Notes under the pieces: generated by a model
Database searches by the model: none
The model's input: only the letters and a program-made list of their open reading frames with translations
Told to the model about the DNA's origin: nothing
Made by a program: the position numbers and the translations under genes
Origin: Stereum hirsutum FP-91666 SS1
Taxonomy: Eukaryota > Basidiomycota > Agaricomycetes > Russulales > Stereaceae
Assembly (NCBI RefSeq): GCF_000264905.1
Contig: NW_006763137.1
Span: forward strand, 1,570,748-1,634,747
Length of the DNA: 64,000 bases
Reading direction: 5' to 3'
Shown here: positions 14,101 to 23,361 of the stretch, piece by piece
Layout: each line of letters begins with the position of its first letter
Numbering within the stretch: the first letter of the stretch is position 1

Positions 14101-14875
14101 GTTGTACACGTCGCCCACCTAATTTCCTAACATGTTACTAGTCCTCATTTCCTTGAAGAAAGCGGTGGTGATAATGGCGTCTACCGATAGAATTCCGCGG
14201 ACAAACTCCGGAACACTGACATGATTTCTAGCTTTGACGACTCGGGGAACTCTGTGCTCCTGTAATGACCATCGCGGTCTTTGCTCGACGATGAATACGA
14301 CATGAAGTATCTCCGAGGTTTCAGAGAGCATAAAAATCACGCAACAGCCTCCCATGTGGATATACAAGTGCTCGTATGAGCGTGGGTGATAATGTGATTC
14401 AGAGAGTTACGGTTCCAGATGCGGCGTTGGACGTACCACAGATGATGGCCGTCTCTGTGAATCGTAGCCGGGATCATGGCTTCGAGAAGCCTATGTTTGT
14501 CCAGAAAACCCAGATAGAGTTCGGTCGGCCTGTCCGTCCTCGTCTTGTATTCAATCTCGTGCGGACACTCCTTCGAGGCTTGGCATGCGCCCGAGATTGG
14601 CGATGAGCATGCACGTCGGCTTATTGACGGACCAAGTCAAGGGGTGGGTTCAGTTCTTTCTGGAAGTATGGTCAAGGGTAGAGCGGGTGGAACCTCATAT
14701 CATCTCCATCCGTCGCTGCTTTTGCGGCCACCGACACTGCGGGCCTCTGCAAGCAGGGTTCTTCTATGCTCCATAATTCGCCGACGGGCTTGTATATATG
14801 ACCCCTCGTACAGATCCAGAGACTACGTGGTAGATATCTCTCATCTGTCGTATCTTACTCCTGGTCGCGTCAAAA
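11156..14875. other. Gene-poor 3.7-kb region
   Basis: No gene could be supported, although short open frames are common. Apart from the foldback element at 11820-11962 there is an imperfect inverted repeat at about 12010-12085 (GGCCACAACGCCAC against GTGGCGTGTGGC). A stretch at 13701-13830 reads MESFHRFTAFKDFLITG and ends before a GTGCGT donor; it vaguely recalls the head of mushroom F-box/LRR proteins but has no continuation, so it may be a relic. This region could be degraded sequence or contain non-coding transcripts. Confidence 0.4.
11820..11962. repeat. Small foldback element with nested inverted repeats
   Basis: TTTTCTGCACGGGCAGAAA occurs twice, at 11826-11844 and 11935-11953. Each copy is itself a hairpin (TTTCTGC/GCAGAAA). 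Between them lies a second inverted pair, TTCTGCCGC (11859-11867) and GCGGCAGAA (11906-11914). GGATCC flanks both sides, extending the overall palindrome to about 140 bp. It lies in a gene-poor stretch. It could be a MITE relic or a structured RNA; I cannot decide. Confidence 0.55.
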
Positions 14876-16386
14876 ATGCATCGTCATCCGGGGGAAATGT
14901 CTGCGCTTCCCAGCCTCTCCTGGGCGTCCGAGTCTCCCAGGCGAACAGTCAAGGTAAGAAGTGCGGTACAGTATACCGCGGAAATTGATGCTCACCATCT
15001 TTTACATCTTCTTCAGGCTTGTACGAGCTGTCGGTGAATCTGACTACTGTAATCAAACGTCGAAGTTATCTTTACTGACGAAAACTGTCCACAAAGGCGC
15101 GATAAGATAAAATGCGACAATGAAAGGTCTGTCATCGAGTAGTCATTTCCGATTGAGTTTTATTCTCATCTCTGACGTATATACCTCTTTTTCCTAGGCC
15201 TTGTAGCGGGTGCGTCAAGAAGGGATATCCGAAGGAACAATGTATCGACGGTTGTGAACCTTGTCGCCGCGCCCGCAAGCGTTGCTGTGGCGGAACACCT
15301 TGCACGCGCTGTACAGAGCTTCAGCTTTATTGCACAGATGAGCTGCATCCTCCGGCCTCCCCGCTTGATGTCACGTCTGGCGCATCGCAATCAAGCTCGC
15401 CGGAACGTGCTAAGCTGGCATGCCGTAGCTGTCGACGTGATAACAAGAAGGTTCGTAAGCTTTGCTGCATCATTTACATGTCCGGACGCTCATTCTGATA
15501 TTTATTGGCATAAATACAGTGCGATAACGGGCGCCCCTGCGGTAGATGCGTTGCAAGAAACGAGGAATGTGTCAAGGTCGGCCGTGGGCCCAAACAAGTC
15601 AAGGTGAGATGTCAGGGGTGCCGAGAGACAAACCAGCGTTGCGAAGATGAGAGGCCGTGTCGGTTCTGCGTCGCCACAAGGGTGGAGTGCTTCGACCCGC
15701 CGAGGAAAGGGACTGGACATGGTGTACGAGTCAAATCTGTGAGCTTACACCCTCTGATATCAAGTGCTCGCCGCTGAGCGCAGGTCATGTATGCAGGCTT
15801 GCAAAAATTGCAGGTGAGCGAATTCCATATCTTTTCACGAAATACTCAACTCATAATATTGTGTAGACGAGATAAGGTTCGCTGCGACGGTGAAAGGTGT
15901 GCATTTTATGCTCTCCTATCATTTTAATTTAGCTAAACATGGGAAAGGCCGTGCGTGTCTTGTAGACGCAAAGGCCTGACATGCATCGATGAACAAGTTA
16001 GCAACATACATGAGAATCAGGCGATGGCAGGCACATCCAGTGATTCTTTATCATTCACCTCTGTCGATAGTTCAGTCAGGTCTTCGTCTACTGATGGTAA
16101 CGTGTGCCTCTGGCCAGCTCAAGCGCGTGTTAGCTTACCTATGCGACGAATAGATTCGTATCACGCCGATGTTGAGCGAGATCTCCCTCCTCTCGTCGGG
16201 ACAAGGGCAAGTGTGGTTCAGCAGTATAACTCTAGCCCTACTTTTATTACTCCACCTCTCGACGAGCGCTCTTCTGCCATTTTAACGGACTATTTTTCTT
16301 ATCCTGGGCCTGGTGGTTATTCGGTGAATTCATCTACTGTGCTACGTTCCGCTGGAGGCGTTCATGAAAGGATGGGACAATATTAG
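14876..16386 (+). CDS. Protein with five tandem Zn2Cys6 zinc clusters
   Basis: Eight exons (14876-14953, 15017-15033, 15097-15126, 15198-15450, 15520-15738, 15797-15813, 15867-15896, 15948-16386) give 360 residues. Residues 28-227 hold five consecutive fungal binuclear clusters, C-x2-C-x6-C-x5-C-x2-C-x6-9-C: residues 28-57, 61-87, 117-143, 157-183 and 201-227, thirty cysteines and none missing. Clusters 1, 3, 4 and 5 carry the usual basic CRRD/CRET loop and (D/E)xxRPC; most are preceded by Val-Lys. The rest is Ser/Thr-rich without a fungal transcription-factor middle domain. Zn2Cys6 proteins are usually nuclear DNA-binding regulators with one cluster; binding DNA is therefore inference here. 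Two acceptors (at 15096 and 15947) end AAG, but the cysteine spacing on both sides confirms them. Confidence 0.85.
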
Positions 16387-16931
16387 ATGTCATTAGAGTA
16401 TTTTAAATTTTGGGTACATATCACTGGACAATTTACTTGTGTCTTTTCAGTTTCCCTCCTGCACAAAGAGGTGTGAAACTTGATTGTGGCGATCTTCAAG
16501 TTGGTTCAACTCGGGTTTCGCCGGGGTTGCCGTGAACACGTGCTGTCGACGTTCCCGTGAGAGCACTCGCGAAAGGCGCGTTTATCCTTTGCCACAAACC
16601 TTGTCTGTTCCCACAGCGTTGTATGGTTGAGGACTCCTCGCTTGAAAGGTGAGTACCGCGCGAAATTTGATTAATCTCAGACTTACGTGTGCCGTGGCTT
16701 AAGAACCAAGCCTGTAGCAAAGATAACATACGCGGGAAGAGCCAAAGTGAGCGAGTGTTGAACTTGCATTTCGCATTGACCTCGGATTGAGCTGGCCTCC
16801 CTTAGAGAAGAAGAGAATCTCTCAGTCTCCCCGAGTGCGTATTACTCTGTGTATTTCATTTATTCTCAACACAACACATGTCTCATCCCATATACAGAGC
16901 CAATTCACCTTCACCGAGCGAGTCAAGCACG

Positions 16932-18706
16932 ATGAGCGGGAACAAGGATGCGGAAACGATGCCCCCACCCCCTAGTCCTCCGAAAAGGGTGAGTAGTGTA
17001 TTATTTTGGGATAGTGGTTCACGCTGCTCATCAAACCTCGTTGTCTTATGAATGTCATTGTCGATCTATGGCTTTGGGTAACCAGGGTCCGGGTCGGCCA
17101 CCCAAGGTCAAGCCTGACGCGTGAGTGCTCTTATGGTCCCAACGTTCAGCATGAACTTCATGCCGATTGAAACACTATTCTTATAGTTCACGCGACTCCG
17201 TTGAGACGCCGCCGAAGAAACCTGTCAGCAAGTCTGTCAACAAGCGCACTTCTATCTCTTCCCTCAACGACCTCAACGGTGCCAGTAACAGTCCCAAACC
17301 CCCTTCCACCACAAACACTCCCGCAAAGCTGAACCCCGTCACTCCAAAGAACAAGTCCGCCGCCCCGGTTTCCAAATCTGCCAGCTCCACCTCAAAGAAA
17401 GGCTCAGAGACACCTGATAACGATGTTCGCGATGATGTTTCGGTTACGGAGTCCGCAAGTCGCGTCCGTCGCACGGAAACCGAACGTCTCCAATATTTCC
17501 AGAGTCAGCCACAGTGTAAGGAGGTCGAGCCCCATAGAGCTCTGTGTGCGGGATGCGATGAATGGATCGCGCTGAATCCCCATCAGTCATATTCGATGAG
17601 GCCGTGGATGTTGCACGTGAAGGATTGCAAGAAGAAGAACGGCACGACTCCTGCCAAACCGTTCGTGATTCCATTACTATGCTATATTATTCAATGCTAA
17701 AATTATATCGCCTCTACAAAGGGTCAGCAGAGCAATGAGCGTCAAATCGCGTGGCGACGAGGACGATGAAGGTGGCGAGGAGGAGTCGTCTTCCGTCATA
17801 CAGTCTGGCAAGAGCCCTCGAAGGAATGAGTCGGAGCGTCTGGCGTATCTTCACGCTGATCCTCAGGCCGCGGAGATCCAGCCTTACGAGATTCTATGCA
17901 AAACATGTCAGAAATGGATCAAGCTCAACAACAAATTGAAATATTCCCTCAATAACTGGCAGTCGCATCAGAAGCGGTGCAGTGGGGCTCTGTGGGTGTT
18001 TTTTTTTAGTGTTTCATTCGCCAGCAAAGCTCATGCTCTATTTTCAGGCCAAGTGGCCGCGTGGCGAGCGCTGACCGCAGGGTGCAACTTGTGAATGACC
18101 CGCTCGCTAGAGAGGTTACTGCAACCAGCGTCGAATGTGTGCAGTGCGGCACGACTGTGGCCTTAGAAGGACCAGGTGAATACAACCTGACCAAGTGGGA
18201 GCAGCACAAGTCGACGTGTCAGATGTGAGCGCTTTTTCGTGGCATGATTCTACTCCTTGATGCCATGGTCCTCCACAACGTCTGACCCTGTTCACTGCAG
18301 CCCCAATCCATTCGCACCGACTTCACCAGCCTCTGTACCCCTCCCAGAATCCCCAGCTCCTACTCCTAATCGAGGCCCATCCCCATCTTTGACCAAGAGC
18401 GTCAATGGCAAGCATGGGCCCACACCTTCTGTCGCTTCCACAGACGCAACCGCTGTCGCATCTGAGGCGGTTTCTCGTCAAGGCACTAAACGTAGGAGGG
18501 ACGACGACGACGACGATGAAGAGGAGAGACCTAAGGCGCGCCCCCGCACGGACCCGAATGCCCCCTCTGGAGCATTGGGATGGCTTCTCCTTCCGTTCAA
18601 GACCTTCGTCAACGGCTTCAAGGAAGGCCTGTCGTCCAAACCCGCGCCTGCTCCTTCTGCGGATAATTCTGCTCCAGAGGCTTCGTCTTCCGCACCGACT
18701 GAGTGA
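16932..18706 (+). CDS. AT-hook protein with three tandem C2HC modules
   Basis: Six exons (16932-16988, 17086-17120, 17187-17660, 17728-17991, 18048-18224, 18301-18706; exon 4 may instead start at 17722) give about 470 residues. An AT-hook core, KRGPGRPPK, lies at residues 18-26. Three repeats follow, near residues 124-178, 218-270 and 287-332, each ending in C-x2-C-x16-W-x2-H-x3-C with identical spacing (CAGC..WMLHVKDC, CKTC..WQSHQKRC, CVQC..WEQHKSTC). The first two also share a leader ExxRLxY. The invariant Cys/His spacing suggests one zinc ion per module. A KRRRDDDDDDEEE stretch near residue 395 could act in nuclear localisation. AT-hook plus zinc modules suggests a chromatin or DNA-associated role; no known function is recognised. 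Confidence 0.82.
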
Positions 18707-19203
18707 AGGCACACTCCCTTGATCCTATATTCGTGACTAGACCGCACATTCTCGTTCGTCTGATTCACTCGTTTTATTTCTCATCCTATGCCGCCCGTGA
18801 TACCTCCTACTCACGTCCTTTTTCCTTGGATATGTCTATCTATGTACCACTGTTTCTGTTTACCCGTCACGTCTTCTTTGTGTTTGTCGAATGGAGGAAA
18901 CATATTACGCTCGCTGTGCTCACTATATTTGTCTGATAGCTTCGGTACCATACTGTGCATATGCTAGTGCTGTTATAAGTTCTGTTAAGTTCTGTTTGAC
19001 TGGTGCCTTCCTTGGAATCATCATTGGAGCTTAGAGCCTGGCTGTTTAGTGTGTCGTCAGGATGTCCAGCTTCTCACTACTTCGACCCACGTAGGCGGTT
19101 CGCAGGGAGTCGCTGGATGCAGTGAACACGATCAGGATACAGATAACATTTCTAAGGAGACAACCGTCTGACGAATTACTACACGGTTTGCGATAACGCG
19201 GTC
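18707..19203. other. Convergent 3' intergenic region
   Basis: T-rich 3' flank of the AT-hook gene followed by the 3' flank of the sirtuin gene. No gene seen. Confidence 0.5.
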
Positions 19204-20942
19204 TCATGGACCCCTTGCAGCAGCGGCAGCAACAGCGTTCAGTGGTGCGTTTGCCTGCGTTCCGTCGCCATAGCCTTCGTCAGTCGGAGGGTCGACGATC
19301 CCACTCTCGAGCATCTCGCGGATGGAAGGATCGTATGTCGCCCGCGTGCCTCTGTGGGAAGATGCGAATGTCATGTTTGAGTGAAAGGTCGCTACAGGAA
19401 AGCCATATGATGTGGGACGAAGCTTACAGGACGTTTCGTACGACTTCCCGCAGGATCTGCCCGCTGGGAATTTCGATCTTGTCTATGCCTGGGATGCTAT
19501 CTGCTCGAGTCGGACCTACATTCAACAGGAGCACGGGCTTCTTCAGCTCCATAGCGTGCTTCAGAAGTCTTCGTACACGGTCATCTCAGCTAAAAGATCT
19601 GGCAGCAATCAAAAAGGAGGAACGCTAACCGAAAGGCAGAGTATGTTGCTAATGTGGTACCGATGATGAATAGGCGATCGCACTCGTTGATTATTCGGTA
19701 ACTGGAAATGATTAGCCCAATGTCCGAGTCAACAAAAGAGTGGTGAGCGGCGATATGATAGAGGGGGCGTGCCTTCTGTCCCGCACTTCTTGCCCGATGG
19801 ATTCCCCGAAGAATATGACATCCGGTTTTATCTGTAGAGGGGTCCCTTCGATTAGATACCTCGCGAGTTCAAGTGCGAGGGGAACGCCTTACGACGTTGT
19901 TCCGTCGACCTTCGCTGAGGCAGCCTGGACAGCCCGGGACGACGTAATTATCGTATGACACTCCCTCTAGGGCAACCTAGAGCATCGGGATCAGCATAGA
20001 GGACAGCATATACAGAAAGGGGCCTACTGACATCTCCGTCTGGATTCGTCTTGGGCTTCTGCCCTGTCTTCTCCATGTCGTCCATATACGCCTTCCACTC
20101 CGGATTGGCATCACCGAGCCATTCTTGAAATTGATCGCGATCAAATCCATGGCCAAATTTGCAATGTACTCTCTGTCAAGCAACGGTGTTCAGAACGCAT
20201 GAATGCAATGATGGACGCTCCGCGCACTAAAGACAGGCCTCACATGAAGCGTGCCATGCAGCTCAAGTATGCTGTCCTGTACCGTTCTGCTATCCCACAC
20301 ATGCTTGACTGCCTTGTGGTGTAACCCATCCACATTCTGAGTGATTAGGTTTATCACATTCTTTGAGTGCTGGAGGGCGGCAATGGCGAAGTGTGTTGTG
20401 TTCGGGAGGGTGTCTCGAACAGGAGGGTAACCAATATAACTTCGAAGCCTAGAGACCGCGACTCTTAGGATAACAAAGACTTGTCCCAGCCGAAGCGATT
20501 CTCACCAGTAACGCTGTCTGCGAATAGTGAGCAGGACAACCTCACACCGAAGATACGAGAACAAGCGCACCTGTACGCGTGACCACGAGGGCCATTCTCC
20601 ATTAATTGGTGATACTAGTGTCGAATTAAATGAGTTATTGCCCTAGAGGGCGTTCTCAGAAATCATGCATACAAATATAGGTCTGTCGGTAGCATGGTAA
20701 AACAGTGAGGAAAATATTACATAGCATGCGAAAGCTTCGTACTTATAGTTCGGATTCATGTACCGCCCATCTTTTCCTCGATAGGCCTTAACGCCTGAGT
20801 CGACGCTCACACCAGCTCCAGTTAGCACCGCAACATTTCCTGGTCGAAGAAACGTAGATATTCGTTCTATAGCTTCAGCTGGCGGAATAGGGACCCCCGA
20901 CGAGACGACCGTGTGAGGGATGGTGGGGACGGAGACTCTCAT
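19204..20942 (-). CDS. NAD-dependent protein deacylase (sirtuin, SIRT4-like)
   Basis: Removes acyl groups from protein lysines with NAD as co-substrate; SIRT4-like members are usually mitochondrial, but targeting is not evident here. Eleven exons read on the minus strand: 20942-20743, 20682-20673, 20614-20571, 20517-20506, 20448-20244, 20172-20032, 19976-19893, 19831-19773, 19701-19630, 19568-19428 and 19351-19204, in total 371 residues. Seen: VLTGAGVSVDSGV (NAD loop), LITQNVDGLHHKA, the catalytic-histidine motif LELHG, KPDVIFFGESI and IGTTLATYSAFRL. Zinc ligands appear as C-K-F-G-H plus C-P-G-C. Exons 2 and 4 are only 10 and 12 nt, and intron 8 (19772-19702) starts GC instead of GT. All junctions keep frame. 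Shares a 190-bp divergent promoter with PEX7. Confidence 0.93.
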
Positions 20943-21132
20943 TACTCATCCCTTGGGCCACTCTCTTCTTCATGTCGTTCGCCACATCCGGCATAAGTAC
21001 TACAGTGTTGGCGCCAACCTGCGCCAGCCACATTCTGCTTCTCCACGAAATCTCAGTCTTTTATGCACCCTAGTAAACTGCCATACATCGACACGACTGG
21101 CTACAACTAGACTTTGAACTATCCAGGTCATC
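20943..21132. promoter_or_regulatory. Short bidirectional promoter, sirtuin/PEX7
   Basis: Only 190 bp separate the two divergent start codons, so both genes must share promoter and 5' UTR sequence. I see no clear TATA box. Confidence 0.5.
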
Positions 21133-22416
21133 ATGAATCCTGCTCGTGCTCCTCCTGCTGTTCTCCAAACTCCAGGATTCGCTCATTACAATGTTGCATG
21201 GTCTCCCTTTCGTCCTGGTAGGATTGCCATCGCATCAGCCGCTAACTACGGTCTTGTGGGCAACGGACGCCTTCATCTCGCATCTATAAACCCTGGACCC
21301 AACGGTGCTCCAAATATCAGCCTGGACAGATAGTGCGTAGCGAATCTCTGTTCTACCTCATCACGAGTAGTGATAGATGTGACATAGCTACGAGACTCAA
21401 GATGGTTTATACGATATCGCATGGTCAGAAATTCATGAGAATCAGCTCGTTTCAGCCTCAGGAGATGGATCAATCAAGCTTTGGGATATCATGCTCAATG
21501 TGCGTCTTTGTCCATAAATTCACTATCACCCATGCTCAGATTTGGCACGGGAAGGATGTCTAGGATTATCCCATTTTATCATGGCATGAACATACGCGAG
21601 AGGTGTTCTGCCTGGACTGGTCGAATATTAAGAAGGATCAATTCATATCGTGTTCTTGGGATGGGATGGTTAAACTAGTAAGGCAGTATTGTGTGACAGC
21701 CATCCTCATAACTCACGCATCCTTCAATAGTGGACCCCGGATCGCCCGCGCTCCCTGCTAACACTTCAAGCACACCACTCCTGCGTCTATCAGGCACTCT
21801 TCTCGCCGCATCAACCTGATGTTGTGGCAACTTGCTCGACGGACGGGACCGTCAAGATTTTTGACCTCCGGTCTCCTGCATTCTCACCACAAACGAACAG
21901 TTTCACCGCACCGCTCTCAGCAGCGGCGTTGACTGTACCCGCATCAGGAGGGGAGGTCCTTGCTTTGGACTGGAACAAATACCGACCATTTGTTCTTGCA
22001 AGTGCTGGCGTGGACAAGATGGTTCGGGTATGGGATTGCCGGATGGTGAAGCTAGACGCACCACCAGATGGACTGTCTGATGGCGGCGCTGTTGGCGGTG
22101 CTTGCGAGAGTCAGCTTCTTGGACACGAATATGCAGTGAGGAAGGTCCAGTGGAGTCCACATCGGGCGGATATGTTGGCTAGTTCGTCCTACGATATGAC
22201 CTGTCGAGTGTGAGTCTCTCATCTCGCGTACAAGGGCAAAGCACTCATTACTTGCCGTTTAGATGGACTACCAATCCACCTCCCGACCGGACGCATCTAA
22301 TACATATACATGATTCGCATACTGAGTTTGTCGTGGGTTGTGCCTGGTCTCTGTACGAGGAAGGCGTTCTAGCTAGTTGTAGCTGGGATAGCCGGCTCAA
22401 TGTATTTCATCTGTAG
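21133..22416 (+). CDS. PEX7: Peroxin-7, PTS2 import receptor
   Basis: WD40 receptor that binds N-terminal PTS2 signals in the cytosol and carries cargo to the peroxisome. Five exons (21133-21332, 21388-21499, 21564-21677, 21731-22209, 22263-22416) give 352 residues, typical for the family. WD repeats run through the whole protein; PEX7-typical strings are HYNVAWSPF near the N-terminus, WHEHTREVFCLDWS, SPHQPDVVATCSTDGTVKIF, GHEYAVRKVQWSPH and, at the end, VLASCSWDSRLNVFHL. Each junction restores the WD frame. An insertion rich in Ala/Gly (around residues 235-255) lies between blades, as is common in basidiomycetes. Divergent from the sirtuin gene. Confidence 0.96.
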
Positions 22417-23361
22417 CTTTAAGCTGTTGCGGCTATGTATAATATACCAGGGTGGTTTGAGAGTGGACACCTGATATTATCTTGGAAAGTCACCTTGCTT
22501 GCAAGGTCTCTCCCACCCCGGTAATTGTGGCTGAGCGACTTTTTCGCACACAAAGCCAAACAGTTTGCGTAAGCTTTTCTCACATATCTGTGGCACCCCT
22601 CACTCAATGCAATCGCGCACTTGATTACCATCATCAGGACGGAGCAATTTCTATTTGCCCTGGCTATACAGTTTTTGTACATGCCCAGCATGTTTCGCGA
22701 AAGTATGCTCGATATCTGCGCAACGCGCTCAGGCCTGAAGGGCTATCGACGCCACAATGAATCAGGCCGATGCTTCTCCTGAGGCCTACGTACGCTTCGA
22801 GGCGCTGCTGCGGTCAGCGAAGCAAGAAACCTGACATCAGTGGCCATCGGAACGTGGATGTATTGTGCAGATTTAAAGGCTGCCTCTAATACGAGTTGAA
22901 TACGAGTTTGCGAGCCAAGAAGAACCATCTGTGGCGCGACTCTTGCGTGACCATCCAGAAGTAATTTCCGGCCCTGAATACTCTGCAGTATCGCTAACAA
23001 AGTTGCTACTGCAAATAAAGTGCACATAAATATTGAGCATTGGTAGATATGCCATTGTCAGAAGAGGTCTCTCAAGCAAGGTCAGTGCCACAGCATGTGG
23101 AGCTTCCCTAGTTCATGTTATGGCCTCTGCTTTTGGGCCACAGTGCCACAGCGGAGAGGTGCGTTGCCGCCGTGCCGGACAGGCCAAGAAAGGAAAGCCA
23201 GTGGGGCGTCGTGCGACATCTTCTGTGAGGTCTCTCGGACTCTCTCTTCAACGTCCCCAACACGTCTCCCTGCTTTCCCAACTTTGTTCTTGCGAATTGT
23301 GTTTCCGCAGTGAATTGTATCTCTGTACTGGTTTGATTGCTGTACGCTAATCTCAGGCTGG
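22417..23361. other. Intergenic region, no gene recognised
   Basis: About 0.95 kb between PEX7 and the CID gene. No open frame here has family similarity. It should contain the PEX7 3' end and the promoter and possibly leader of the CID gene. Confidence 0.4.
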
